From positions 806,001 through 870,000 of the forward strand of contig NZ_JAAOTJ010000001.1 in the NCBI RefSeq assembly GCF_011297335.1: DNA of 64,000 bases. The letters are read 5' to 3'. A program made the position numbers and the translations under genes. The notes under the pieces were generated by a model. It was not told the origin of the DNA. It worked only from the letters and a program-made list of their open reading frames with translations, and did no database searches. Below, in pieces: positions 16,322 to 31,393 of this stretch (position 1 is the first letter of the stretch; every line of letters starts with the position of its first letter). The DNA is from Catellatospora methionotrophica. Lineage in GTDB: Bacteria > Actinomycetota > Actinomycetes > Mycobacteriales > Micromonosporaceae.

Positions 16322-17470
16322 TCAACCGCCGACCGCCAGCAGTCGCCGGCCGGCCCGTTCCGGACGCACGCCCGGCCCGTCGAAGGGCACCGTGGCCGGA
16401 CGCAACGCACAGGCCGCCATCGCGGCCTCGTCCAGGGAGATCCCCAGCCCCGGCGTATCCCCCAGGACGAACGATCCGCCCTCGATCCGCAGGTCGATGT
16501 CCATGCCGACCGGCGGCCACAGCACCTGCAGCTCGCTGACCAGATGGTTGGGCACCGACGTCGCCGCGTGCAGCAGCCCGACCGGGTTGGTGCCGATCGG
16601 GCTGATCGGCAGGTCGTAGGCGTGGGCCAGGGCCGACACCCGCAGGAAGTGGGTCACGCCCCACACCGACGCGGTCTGCACGATGTCCAGTGCACCGGCC
16701 GCCAGCAGCGGCCGGAACTGCTCCAGCCCGCTGAGGTTCTCGCCGCTGGCGACCGAGGCACGCGTGCCCCGCCCCACCGCGGCATGCCCTTCGGCATCCC
16801 AGCGGCGCACCGGTTCCTCGATCCAGATGAGATCCAGCGTGCGCTCGAGTTCGGCGACGTACCGGACCGCCTGCTTGCGGCTCCAGCACTCGTTCGCGTC
16901 GAGCATCAGGCCGGGCCGGGACCCACCACCGGCCTCGGCGAGCATGTCGCCGACCAGGGCGAGCCGGTGCCGGTCGCGATCGACGTCGAGACCGCCCTTG
17001 AGCTTGGCCGCCCGGATGCCGCGCTCGGCGTAGGACCGGTAGGTGGCGACCAGGTCGTCGTCGGGCAGGCCGATGTCGAGTGCGGAGGCGTAGGCGGGCA
17101 CCTGGCGGTCGCGGCCGCCGAGCAGCCGCCACAGGGGCTGGCTCGCGGCCTTGGCTTTGATGTCCCACAGCGCGGTGTCGAACGCCCCGATAGCCCCGAA
17201 GACCGCGCCCGAGTGCCCGGCTTTGAACGTCTGGCGCAGCATCCGGTCGTACAGCGCGGTCACCGCCCGCGGGTCCTCCCCGTCGATCGCGGCGAAGATC
17301 GCGTCCAGCTCCACGTGCGGGCCCATGCCGACGCCGGTGAGGCCGTCGTCGGTGGTCACCACGACGACGGGCACCTCGGTGAGTCCGTCGGCGTACACGC
17401 CGTTGGCGTCACCGACGGGGCGGCCCCATTCCTGCACGGTGTTGAGGGCGCGATACCCAGTGATGCGCAT
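16322..17470 (-). CDS. Enolase-superfamily acid-sugar dehydratase (fuconate-type) with atypical active site
   Basis: 382 aa from ATG 17470, 1 nt after the permease stop. The mandelate-racemase/muconate-lactonizing fold is clear: N-terminal capping domain, then a barrel with KLK (K156, K158), metal ligands in LMLDAN (D191), IEEP (E218) and SGEN (E244). The usual His-Asp dyad of mandelate-racemase-type members seems absent: the Asp position reads QTASVWG (A267) and the His position reads SPIGTN (I292). The protein may therefore use the KxK side alone. In this operon, after a sugar ABC importer and near a lactonase, it is the best candidate for dehydrating the sugar acid to a 2-keto-3-deoxy acid. 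L-fuconate is inferred, not shown. Confidence 0.8.
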   Translation of the reverse strand: MRITGYRALNTVQEWGRPVGDANGVYADGLTEVPVVVVTTDDGLTGVGMGPHVELDAIFAAIDGEDPRAVTALYDRMLRQTFKAGHSGAVFGAIGAFDTALWDIKAKAASQPLWRLLGGRDRQVPAYASALDIGLPDDDLVATYRSYAERGIRAAKLKGGLDVDRDRHRLALVGDMLAEAGGGSRPGLMLDANECWSRKQAVRYVAELERTLDLIWIEEPVRRWDAEGHAAVGRGTRASVASGENLSGLEQFRPLLAAGALDIVQTASVWGVTHFLRVSALAHAYDLPISPIGTNPVGLLHAATSVPNHLVSELQVLWPPVGMDIDLRIEGGSFVLGDTPGLGISLDEAAMAACALRPATVPFDGPGVRPERAGRRLLAVGG

Positions 17471-17471
17471 G

Positions 17472-18299
17472 TCAGCCTTTCGTCGAACCAGCGGTGACAG
17501 CGTCGGCGATCCGGCGCTGGAAGAACAGGTAGACCGCCAGTACGGGCACGGCAGCGATCAGCACCCCCGAGGCGAAGGTGGGGATGTCGGCCGAGTACTG
17601 ACCGCGCAGCGACGTCACTCCGACCATGAGGGTGCGATGCTCCGCTGACGGCATCATCAGCAGCGCGACGAGCACGTCGTTCCAGCAGAACAGCGCGTTG
17701 AGCACCCCGACCGACAGCAGCGCGGGCCGGCCCATCGGCAGCATGATCCTGCGGTAGACCCCGTAGGTCGTGTTGCCGTCGATGCGCGCCGCGTCGACGA
17801 TCTCCGCCGGAATGGCGCTGTAGTAGCTGGTCATCAGGTAGATGGTGAAGGGCAGGTACTGCGCCACGTAGGCGAGGATCAGCCCCGGATAGGTGTCCAC
17901 CAGCCCGGTGTCGGCCATCGTCCGCACCAGCGGCACCATGATCACCTGGAAGGGCACGAACAGCGCCGCCAGGCACCCCAGAAACAGCGCCCGCGAGCCG
18001 CGAAAGCGCAGGTGGCTGAGCGCGAATCCGGCCATCGAACCCAGTAGCAGCAGCAGCGCGACGGCACCGGTCACGACGATCACCGAGTTGGCGAAGTAGC
18101 GCGCCGTGCCCGCGCTGGTCCAGGCCGTGGCGATGTTGTCCCAGCGGATCGCGTCGGCGAACGTGAACCGGTCCAGGATGTACTCGCGCCGGGTCTTCAT
18201 CGCCGCGTTGCCGGTGAACACCAGCGGGTAGATCGTCGCGAGCGCGAGCAGCGCCATGGGCAGGGCGATCAGCCATCGGCTGAGGCGTGCGCCGCGCAT
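17472..18299 (-). CDS. Sugar ABC transporter permease (MalG type)
   Basis: 275 aa from ATG 18299, which overlaps the stop of the preceding permease gene (ATGA), a sign of translational coupling. Six predicted membrane segments. The inner-membrane coupling motif reads EIVDAARIDGNTTYGVYRRI, with the EAA-loop Gly. This is the CUT1 family of carbohydrate importers. It works with the permease at 18299-19261 and the lipoprotein at 19267-20526. No ATPase gene is present in the operon, as is usual for actinobacterial CUT1 systems that share an MsiK-type ATPase. Confidence 0.92.
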   Translation of the reverse strand: MRGARLSRWLIALPMALLALATIYPLVFTGNAAMKTRREYILDRFTFADAIRWDNIATAWTSAGTARYFANSVIVVTGAVALLLLLGSMAGFALSHLRFRGSRALFLGCLAALFVPFQVIMVPLVRTMADTGLVDTYPGLILAYVAQYLPFTIYLMTSYYSAIPAEIVDAARIDGNTTYGVYRRIMLPMGRPALLSVGVLNALFCWNDVLVALLMMPSAEHRTLMVGVTSLRGQYSADIPTFASGVLIAAVPVLAVYLFFQRRIADAVTAGSTKG

Positions 18300-19261
18300 C
18301 AGTCCTCCCGGCCGGTGCGCCGCAGGAAACTGACCTGTGCGAGCCCTACGACGAGCATGACCAGGAACAGCACCGTGGAGGCGGCCGAGGCGAACGCCGG
18401 GCGGTTCATCTGGCCCTGCTGGATCCAGATGTAGTACTCGGGCAGGTAGGTCGACCCGCCCGGACCTCCGCTGGTCATCACGTAGATCAGCCCGAACATC
18501 GACGTCAGCATTCCGATCATGGTGGTCACGAACACGAACTGGATGGTCCGGGACAGGCCCGGAATGATGACGTGCCAGATGACCTGCGACAGCCGCGCCC
18601 CGTCGGACCGGGCGGCGTCGAGCAGGGCCGGATCCAGCGTCGCGAAGCCGGACAGGAACACCACCAGCGACATCCCGAAGGTGGCCCAGACGTGTACGCC
18701 GACGACGGTGAACATCGCCACGTCGGAGTCGCCCAGCCAGTCGACCGGGCCGAGCCCTAAGGCCTCCAGCAGCTTGTTCGCGGGGCCGTCGAAGGACAGG
18801 AGCAGGTTGAAGATGGATCCTACGATCACCGGGGAGAGCACCGCGGGGAAGAAGTAGACGCTGCGGTAGAGACGGTGCCCGGGTACGCGCAGGTAGATGA
18901 ACGTCGCGAGCATGCCGGGGATCGCCACCGCCACGGGCAGCAGCAGCACCAGCCAGGCCACGTTGCGCAGGGCGCCGAGGAACAGGGGGTCGGCGAACAG
19001 CTCCGCGTAGTTGTCCAGGCCGACCGCCGCACCGTTGCGCTCGCCGTCTCCGGTGAAGGAGAAGTTGACGCCGAGCAGCAGCGGCCACAGCCGGAACAGC
19101 ACGATGACCAGGACGGCGGGGGCGATGAGCACGAACGGGGAGAGCCGTTCGCCCGACAGCGCGCCGGTCCTGCGCCGGCCGCGTGCCGTGGTGGCCGCTC
19201 CATCGGCCCGCCCCGCCAGAGCGGAGCGGGCCGACAGCGGCGTGAAATCACCGAGCGGCAC
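18299..19261 (-). CDS. Sugar ABC transporter permease (MalF type)
   Basis: 320 aa from GTG 19261, chosen because it sits just after the binding-protein stop at 19267; the frame is open farther upstream but that part overlaps the lipoprotein gene. GAGG lies about 8 nt before the GTG. A basic N-terminus (TARGRRRTGALSGERL) is followed by about six membrane helices. The coupling loop reads ALLDAARSDGARLSQVIWHV. First of the two permeases of a CUT1 carbohydrate importer. The GTG is a choice by context; no ATG is available nearby. Confidence 0.9.
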   Translation of the reverse strand: MPLGDFTPLSARSALAGRADGAATTARGRRRTGALSGERLSPFVLIAPAVLVIVLFRLWPLLLGVNFSFTGDGERNGAAVGLDNYAELFADPLFLGALRNVAWLVLLLPVAVAIPGMLATFIYLRVPGHRLYRSVYFFPAVLSPVIVGSIFNLLLSFDGPANKLLEALGLGPVDWLGDSDVAMFTVVGVHVWATFGMSLVVFLSGFATLDPALLDAARSDGARLSQVIWHVIIPGLSRTIQFVFVTTMIGMLTSMFGLIYVMTSGGPGGSTYLPEYYIWIQQGQMNRPAFASAASTVLFLVMLVVGLAQVSFLRRTGRED

Positions 19262-19266
19262 GGTGG

Positions 19267-20526
19267 TCAGCCTCGGTCCGACTCGCCGAGCTGCTTGAGC
19301 GCGGCGTCGACGGTGACGGAACCGTCGAGGATCTGCTGGGACAGCCGGCCCATCAGTTCGATGGTCTTCGACGACAGTGCGACGTGTAACGCGGGCTTGC
19401 CGGTCTTGAGGTCGGCGACCAGCGAGGTGACCGCAGGCTCGGCGGCCTTGACGGTGGTGTCGGACACGACCGCGCCGGCGTTGGTGTAGAACGCGGTCAG
19501 CGCCTCGGTCGAGGTCAGCGAGCGCACCAGGTCGGCGGCCAGGGCCGGGTCCTTGGTCCACTTGGCGACCCCGTAGCCGATGCCGCCGTCGAACGGCAGG
19601 CTGGGGGTGGCGCCGTCGGTGATGACCGGCGACTTCATCACGCCGACGTTCTCGGGGCCGAGAAACTCGTTGAAGTCCTTCCAGTGCCCGATGTCGGACA
19701 TCAGGCCGATGATGTTGGTCGCCTTACCCGCCTGGAAGATGCCGAAGGCGTCGGTGAACATCGTGGTCGAGTTGCCGCCCTTGCTGTTCAGCCCGCGGTC
19801 CTCGACGTCCTTCCACAGCTGGAAGATCTGCCTGACGTGCGGGGAGTTCCAGTCGCGGCGACCGGCGATCCAGTCGTCGTACTCCTGGGGGGACAGCGCC
19901 CCCGAGCCGAACGCCGACAGGAAGAACTGGATGCCGGCGCCCTCCTTGTTGCCCAGAGCGAAGCAGGTGGCCTTCGTCGCCTTGGTGATGGCGGCGCAGT
20001 CGGCCGTGAAGCCGCTCCAGGTGGTCGCGGGGCGCTGCGGGTCGAGCCCGGCCTTCTTGTACAGGTTCTTGTTGAAGTAGATCGGGTGGCCCTGCAGTGT
20101 CACCGGGGCGGCGAACACCTTGCTGTCCCTGGTGAACGCGGCCCACCCGGTCAGCCGGTCCCTGTCCGGGGTGACGTACTGGTCCAGCGGGACCAGCGCG
20201 TCGACGCGGTCGCGGATCTGGCCGCCGCCGTTGAACATCATGACGTCGGGGCCCTTGCCCGCCTGGATGGCTGCGCCGAGCAGGGTGTAGTACTGGTCGA
20301 ACGGCTGGGCGACGAACTCGACGGTCACGCCTGGGTGCTTCTTCGCGAAGTCGGCCTTCGCCTTCTCCACGTATGCGGTCGCGGTCTTGTCACTGGACTT
20401 CCAGTCCCACACCACGAGCTTGCCGCTCGCCGCGTTGGACGAGGGTTCGTCGCCCGTGGCGCTTCCACAGCCTGCCAAGGCCAGCATCGCCGCGACGGCG
20501 GCCGGCCAGAGTACGCGCTGCTTCAT
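19267..20526 (-). CDS. Sugar ABC transporter substrate-binding lipoprotein
   Basis: 419 aa from ATG 20526. Lipoprotein signal peptide (MKQRVLWPAAVAAMLALAGC, lipobox LAGC), so the mature protein is anchored outside the membrane. The family-1 extracellular binding fold is recognised by LVVWDWKSSD, GKGPDVMMFNGGG and GHPIYFNKNLYKKAGLDP. First gene of the operon importer-dehydratase (20526 to 16322). The promoter faces GH27 across a GntR-type site at 20589. The ligand is probably a sugar released by the nearby secreted glycosidases. Confidence 0.92.
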   Translation of the reverse strand: MKQRVLWPAAVAAMLALAGCGSATGDEPSSNAASGKLVVWDWKSSDKTATAYVEKAKADFAKKHPGVTVEFVAQPFDQYYTLLGAAIQAGKGPDVMMFNGGGQIRDRVDALVPLDQYVTPDRDRLTGWAAFTRDSKVFAAPVTLQGHPIYFNKNLYKKAGLDPQRPATTWSGFTADCAAITKATKATCFALGNKEGAGIQFFLSAFGSGALSPQEYDDWIAGRRDWNSPHVRQIFQLWKDVEDRGLNSKGGNSTTMFTDAFGIFQAGKATNIIGLMSDIGHWKDFNEFLGPENVGVMKSPVITDGATPSLPFDGGIGYGVAKWTKDPALAADLVRSLTSTEALTAFYTNAGAVVSDTTVKAAEPAVTSLVADLKTGKPALHVALSSKTIELMGRLSQQILDGSVTVDAALKQLGESDRG

Positions 20527-20588
20527 TGATTCTCATCTCGAGAATGGCCGGAAGTGCCGGCCGTCAGCTGGAATGCAGCCAAGCTAAG

Positions 20589-20609
20589 TCATATGATGTG
20601 TGATGTCAA
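20589..20609. promoter_or_regulatory. Putative FCD-GntR operator between importer and GH27
   Basis: TCATATGATGTG at 20589-20600, followed by TGATGTCAAC, lies 63 bp before the lipoprotein start (20526) and about 90 bp before the GH27 start (20697). A second related element, TATCACGTCACACGT, is at 20646-20660. Confidence 0.55.
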
Positions 20610-20696
20610 CGCACCACTGTGGACAGCAGCGACCACCGGCGGGGCTATCACGTCACACGTTCCTGGCCCGCTCACGCGACAACCCTGGGAGAGAAC

Positions 20697-22337
20697 ATGA
20701 ACCTGCGCCACCGGCCCCGCCACAGGCTGGCCGCGTTCGCCGTCGGCCTGCTACTGGCCGCATCGGCCGTCAGCCTGCCCAGCACCACCGCCCACGCCCT
20801 GGACAACGGGGTCGCCCGTACGCCGCCGATGGGCTGGAACTCCTGGAACACCTTCGGCTGCAACATCAACGAAGGCCTGATCCGGCAGCACGCCGACGCG
20901 ATGGTCAGCAGCGGCATGCGCGACCTCGGCTACCAGTACGTCGTGGTCGACGACTGCTGGTTCAACCCGAACCGGGACTCGGCCGGCAACCTACAGGGTG
21001 ACCCGACCCGGTTCCCCAGCGGCATGAAGGCGCTCGGCGACTACCTGCACGGCCGCGGCCTCAAGTTCGGCATCTACCAGGTGCCCCTGGACCGGACCTG
21101 CGCGCAGTACTTCGGGTCCTACCCCGGCGCGACCGGCAGCCAGGGCCATGAGGCCCAGGACGCCCGGCAGTTCGCCGCCTGGGGGGTGGACTTCCTCAAG
21201 TACGACTGGTGCTCGCCGACCGGCACCATCGACCAGCAGGTCGCGACCTTCGCCAAGATGCGCGACGCACTCGCCGCCACCGGCCGCCCGATCGTGTACA
21301 GCATCAACCCCAACAGCATCCACGCGAAGACCGGGCCGCTGCGCAACTGGGGCGACGTGGCCAACATGTGGCGGACCACCGAGGACATCACCAACGCGTG
21401 GGACACCGGGCAGGCCAACGGCTACCCGATGGGCATCCAGAACATCGTCAACGTCACGGTCCCCCTGGCCTCCTACGCCCGGCCCGGCCAGTTCAACGAC
21501 CCGGACATGATGGAGGTCGGCCGGGGCGGCATGAGCGACACGGAGATGCGCAGCCACTTCGCGCTCTGGGCGGTCATGGCCTCGCCGCTGATCGCCGGAA
21601 ACGACCTGCGTTCCATGTCCGGCGCGACGCAGACCATCCTCAAGAACGCGAACCTGATCGCGATCAACCAGGACGCGCTCGGCCTGCAGGCCACCCAGGT
21701 CTCCCACGACGGCACCCGCCGCGTGCTGGCCAAGCGGCTGGCCAACGGCGATGTCGCGGTCGCGCTGTTCAACCAGGGCTCGACCACCACCAACGTCTCC
21801 ACGACCGCTGCGGCCGCGGGCAAGACCGGCACGTCCTTCACCCTGCTGGACGCGTGGACGAACGCCACCAGTTCCACGAGCGGGACCATCGCGGCCAGCG
21901 TTCCGGCGCACGGCACGGTGGTGTACCGCGTCAGCGGCGGCGGCACCACTCCCCCGCCCACGACGGCGACCTTCGTGAGCGCGCCGTCCGGACGCTGCCT
22001 GGACGTCCCGCAGAGCAGCACCGCCAACGGCACCCAGCCGGTCATCTGGGACTGCAACGGCGGCGCGAACCAGCAGTGGGCCGTCAACGGCGCTGCGCTG
22101 CAGGCGCTGGGCAAGTGCCTCGACGCACCGCTCAATGCCACGGCGGGGGCCAAGGTGCAGCTCTGGGACTGCAACGGCGGCACCAACCAGCAGTGGAACG
22201 TCAACTCCGACGGCACGGTCAGCAGCCGCCAGTCCGGGCTGTGCGTCGACGTCAGCGGCAACGCCACCGCCAACGGAACGCTGGTGCTGCTGTGGACCTG
22301 CACGGGTGCGGCCAATCAGCGCTGGACCCGCCGTTAG
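20697..22337 (+). CDS. GH27 alpha-galactosidase / beta-L-arabinopyranosidase with CBM13
   Basis: 546 aa from ATG 20697, with GGGAGAG 4 nt upstream; the signal peptide (LAAFAVGLLLAASAV, ending AHA) supports this start over the upstream 20619. The GH27 barrel begins ARTPPMGWNSWNTFGC. The nucleophile Asp is in LKYDWC (D170) and the acid/base Asp in FNDPDMMEVG (D270). A C-terminal antiparallel beta domain (about 320-405) and a CBM13 trefoil (about 415-546) follow. GH27 members in actinobacteria remove alpha-D-galactose or beta-L-arabinopyranose from plant polymers; which applies cannot be decided here. It is divergent from the sugar importer and shares its GntR-type control region, so release and uptake are probably coordinated. 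Confidence 0.92.
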   Translation: MNLRHRPRHRLAAFAVGLLLAASAVSLPSTTAHALDNGVARTPPMGWNSWNTFGCNINEGLIRQHADAMVSSGMRDLGYQYVVVDDCWFNPNRDSAGNLQGDPTRFPSGMKALGDYLHGRGLKFGIYQVPLDRTCAQYFGSYPGATGSQGHEAQDARQFAAWGVDFLKYDWCSPTGTIDQQVATFAKMRDALAATGRPIVYSINPNSIHAKTGPLRNWGDVANMWRTTEDITNAWDTGQANGYPMGIQNIVNVTVPLASYARPGQFNDPDMMEVGRGGMSDTEMRSHFALWAVMASPLIAGNDLRSMSGATQTILKNANLIAINQDALGLQATQVSHDGTRRVLAKRLANGDVAVALFNQGSTTTNVSTTAAAAGKTGTSFTLLDAWTNATSSTSGTIAASVPAHGTVVYRVSGGGTTPPPTTATFVSAPSGRCLDVPQSSTANGTQPVIWDCNGGANQQWAVNGAALQALGKCLDAPLNATAGAKVQLWDCNGGTNQQWNVNSDGTVSSRQSGLCVDVSGNATANGTLVLLWTCTGAANQRWTRR

Positions 22338-22351
22338 CCCGAGGCAGCGGA

Positions 22352-22391
22352 CGCGGGCCGCGGTGACCTGGCTCCGGCACCGCGGCCCGCG
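22352..22391. terminator. GH27 terminator
   Basis: Perfect 14-bp inverted repeat, arms 22352-22365 and 22378-22391, 12-nt loop, 14 bp after the GH27 stop. Confidence 0.8.
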
Positions 22392-22410
22392 CTGGGCCCC
22401 ACCGTAGTTC

Positions 22411-22429
22411 CATCATACGTCATACGTCA
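22411..22429. promoter_or_regulatory. Overlapping double GntR-type sites in a convergent region
   Basis: TCATACGTCATACGTCA contains two overlapping copies of TCATACGTCA (22413-22422 and 22420-22429). It lies between the ends of GH27 and GH10, so it cannot be a normal promoter operator for either gene. Confidence 0.5.
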
Positions 22430-22502
22430 ATTGATCGATGGCGAGGCGGCCGGAGGCGACTTGCGCCCCCGGCCGCCGGGGCCACCCGATCGTGGTGCGG
22501 GT

Positions 22503-24347
<1,845 letters not shown>

Positions 24348-25286
24348 TCAGGCGGCGGCCATCATCGCGACGGTGTGCGCCGTGATGCCGATCGGGGGTT
24401 CGCCCGCCGACCGGCCGACGACCTCGACGACGTGCCTGCGCGCAGGCTCGGCCAGGCCGTCGTAGATCTCGACGAACACCTCGCGGGCGCGCGTACGCGG
24501 CCAGCCCGCCGGCAGCAGCTCCACGGGCAGCTGCGGATCGAGCAGGGGGATGTGCCGGTAGGCGTCCATGATCTGGGTACGGGCCCGGACCGCGGCCGCT
24601 CCGGCGATCCGCCCCTCGCGGACGTCCGGCAGCAGCGGCCGCCACTGCCGGTCGAACGCCGCGTAGTGCTCGGCGATCCCGGCGATGTCCCACGCCTCGA
24701 TCGGGTTGCGGTCCGCGGTGGCGGCGAGGTCCACATGCGCTGCCCGGAAGACGGTCATCGCACCGGCTCCGTGCATGGCCAGCCGCCTGGCGACGGTGGG
24801 ATTCCACGGATCCGGCGAGACCCACAGCCCGTCGTACAGCGGCGCGAAGCCCAGCCATCGCAGCTGGCCGCGCAGCGATCGCCGCCGCGTGTCGTGCTCC
24901 TGCGGCACCGAGAAGGCGACCAGGGTCCAGGTGCCGTCCCACGGGCGCGGCTGCTCGGCGAAGCGCGCGATCCAGGTTCCCCCCGCTGCGAGCTCGTCGG
25001 CGGCGTCGCCGGTCAGCCGGTAGAAGCTGTGCCTGCCGTCGCGGCTGCCCTCCAGCACGCCCCGGCGGGCCAGGCGGCTGATCGCGGTCCGGGCCGCGCC
25101 GCTGGTGATCCCGAACTCGCCGAGCAGGGTGGTGACGGCGGCCGACGGCAGCCAGGCGCGGGTGGGCAGCGTGTAGTCGGCGACCAGCGTCGTCGCCAAA
25201 CCCTGCGGCGAGTTGCCCGCCTGGCGCCGGGGCAGCCGGGAGCCGGCCACATCGGGGAAGGTCTCCTCGATCTCGAACAGGTTCAC
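24348..25286 (-). CDS. PaaX-family transcriptional regulator
   Basis: 312-313 aa from GTG 25286 (NLFEIEETFPD), with GGAG 5 nt before. A longer in-frame ATG exists at 25409 but adds only low-complexity sequence. The N-terminal winged helix is visible as VTTLLGEFGITSGAARTAISRLARRGVL, followed by RDGRHSFYRLT. The middle and C-terminal PaaX domains follow (GTWTLVAFSVPQEHDTRRRSLRGQ). PaaX proteins repress aromatic-acid (phenylacetate) or other pathways and bind CoA-thioester ligands. No such pathway is nearby; its targets may be the flanking GH10 and beta-helix genes, or may lie elsewhere. Confidence 0.85.
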   Translation of the reverse strand: MNLFEIEETFPDVAGSRLPRRQAGNSPQGLATTLVADYTLPTRAWLPSAAVTTLLGEFGITSGAARTAISRLARRGVLEGSRDGRHSFYRLTGDAADELAAGGTWIARFAEQPRPWDGTWTLVAFSVPQEHDTRRRSLRGQLRWLGFAPLYDGLWVSPDPWNPTVARRLAMHGAGAMTVFRAAHVDLAATADRNPIEAWDIAGIAEHYAAFDRQWRPLLPDVREGRIAGAAAVRARTQIMDAYRHIPLLDPQLPVELLPAGWPRTRAREVFVEIYDGLAEPARRHVVEVVGRSAGEPPIGITAHTVAMMAAA

Positions 25287-25667
25287 CAGGACTCCGGCGC
25301 TGCGACGACCACACCCCGCGGCCCGGGGTTGCGCCCATCGTAGGTGCGACGCCGGGACAGCGGTGGCCATCCGAGGCTTTCGATTGACACTTTCCTGTCC
25401 GACCGGCATCCTTCATGGCACACGTCGTCGAGGGAGCCCGACGCGTACGCAATGGAAGTCCGGCACACGGACAGGGGTAGGCCAGGGCAGGCCGACCCGC
25501 GACTGTTGCTATCGAGGAAATGCCATGACACGAACGTCCAGTTCACGCCGAAACCGCTGGTCTACTCACCTGTGCGGCTGCCTGAGCACCGCCTGCCGGC
25601 GTCCGCGCGCTGACGAGGGTCGTCGACCCGGTCTCGTGATCGGCGAGACCGGGTCGACGGCGCATCG
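25287..25667. other. Intergenic region with a possible 53-codon ORF
   Basis: 381 bp between the PaaX start and the beta-helix end. A plus-strand frame from ATG 25452 to TGA 25613 (53 aa, MEVRHTDRGRPGQ...) ends just before the hairpin at 25621. Its third-position GC is lower than that of real genes here and the closest AGGGAG is 15 nt upstream, so coding is doubtful. TTGACA at 25384-25389 could be a -35 box. Confidence 0.25.
25621..25659. terminator. Terminator of the second beta-helix gene
   Basis: Perfect 16-bp inverted repeat, arms 25621-25636 and 25644-25659, 7-nt loop, next to the stop at 25668. Confidence 0.8.
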
Positions 25668-30205
<4,538 letters not shown>

Positions 30206-31306
30206 ATGGGCAGGTACGCGCGCCGGCTCGCCACGGCGGCGGCCACGCTGGCATTGACCGTCGCGGTGACCGCGATGCCGGGTGGCGTGGCCCACGCCGA
30301 ATCCAACGGCGGGGTACGGGTCATGCCGCTGGGCGACTCGATTACCGAGGGCACCCAGGTGCCGGGTGGATACCGGATCGGGCTCTGGCAGCGGACCGCC
30401 TCCGCCGGATACCGCGTCGACCTGGTCGGCACGCAGTTCAACGGACCCGCCGCCCTCGGCGACCACGACCACGAGGGCCACCCCGGGTGGCGGATCGACC
30501 AGATCGACGCCAACATCGGCGGCTGGCTCCAGAACACGGCCCCGCGCACGGTCCTGCTGCACATCGGCACCAACGACGTCCTGCAGAACTACCAGCTCTC
30601 CGGCGCTCCGGGCAGACTGTCCGGGCTGCTCGACCGCATCACCGCCGCGGTCCCGTCAGCCGACGTCTTCGTCGCGACCATCATCGCGCTGAGCAACACC
30701 GGCCAGGACAGCGCCGCCCGCGCCTTCAACTCCGCCATTCCCGGCATCGTCCAGAGCAAGGTCAACGCCGGTCGGCGCGTCCACCTCGTCGACATGCGCA
30801 GCGCGCTCACCACTGCCGACCTCATCGACGGCATCCACCCGACCGCGACCGGCTACGACAAGATGGCCGCCACCTGGTACGCCGCGCTGCGCGCGGTGCC
30901 CGGCAGCATCGGCACGCAGACCACCCCGACATCGTCCGCGCTGGTCGGCGCGGCCTCCGGGCGCTGCCTCGACGTGCCCGGCAGCAGCACGGCCAACGGG
31001 ATCCAGCCGATCATCTGGGACTGCGGCGGCCGCCCGAACCAGCAGTGGACCGTCAGCGGGCAGGCCATCCAGTCGCTCGGCAAGTGCCTGGACTCGCCCA
31101 CCGGAGCCACCCCGGGGACCAAGGTCCAGATGTGGGCCTGCAGCGGCGCGGCCAACCAGCGATGGAACATCAACGGCAACGGCACCGTCAGCAACGCGGG
31201 TTCCGGACTCTGCCTGGACGTCTCCGGCAACGCCACCGCCAACGGCACCCCGGTGATCCTCTGGTCCTGCACCACTGCGGCCAACCAGCGCTGGACCCGC
31301 GTCTGA
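30206..31306 (+). CDS. Secreted SGNH esterase (CE3-type acetylxylan esterase) with CBM13
   Basis: 366 aa from ATG 30206, with GAAGGGAAC upstream. Signal peptide RRLATAAATLALTVAVTAM ending AHA. The SGNH-hydrolase blocks are clear: VMPLGDSITEGT (Ser, block I), block III as LHIGTNDVLQN, and block V as LIDGIHPTATGY (Asp and His). The closest carbohydrate-esterase family is CE3. A CBM13 trefoil follows from about 245. It would deacetylate xylan or pectin. The promoter holds both LacI-type and GntR-type sites. Confidence 0.9.
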   Translation: MGRYARRLATAAATLALTVAVTAMPGGVAHAESNGGVRVMPLGDSITEGTQVPGGYRIGLWQRTASAGYRVDLVGTQFNGPAALGDHDHEGHPGWRIDQIDANIGGWLQNTAPRTVLLHIGTNDVLQNYQLSGAPGRLSGLLDRITAAVPSADVFVATIIALSNTGQDSAARAFNSAIPGIVQSKVNAGRRVHLVDMRSALTTADLIDGIHPTATGYDKMAATWYAALRAVPGSIGTQTTPTSSALVGAASGRCLDVPGSSTANGIQPIIWDCGGRPNQQWTVSGQAIQSLGKCLDSPTGATPGTKVQMWACSGAANQRWNINGNGTVSNAGSGLCLDVSGNATANGTPVILWSCTTAANQRWTRV

Positions 31307-31312
31307 GCCGCT

Positions 31313-31370
31313 GCGGCAGGTCCCCGTGGCGCGGCGTCACCAGGAGCCGACGTCACGGTAGACCTGCCGC
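31313..31370. terminator. Possible bidirectional terminator
   Basis: 10-bp inverted repeat, arms 31313-31322 and 31361-31370, with a 38-nt spacer, between convergent ends at 31306 and 31394. Confidence 0.4.
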
Positions 31371-31393
31371 CTCCGGCCCGTACGGGTGGCCGG

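Noticed and set aside
25452-25613. 53-codon ORF as a peptide precursor
   Set aside because: Weak ribosome binding site position, lower third-position GC and no neighbouring modification enzymes; kept only as a note in the intergenic entry.
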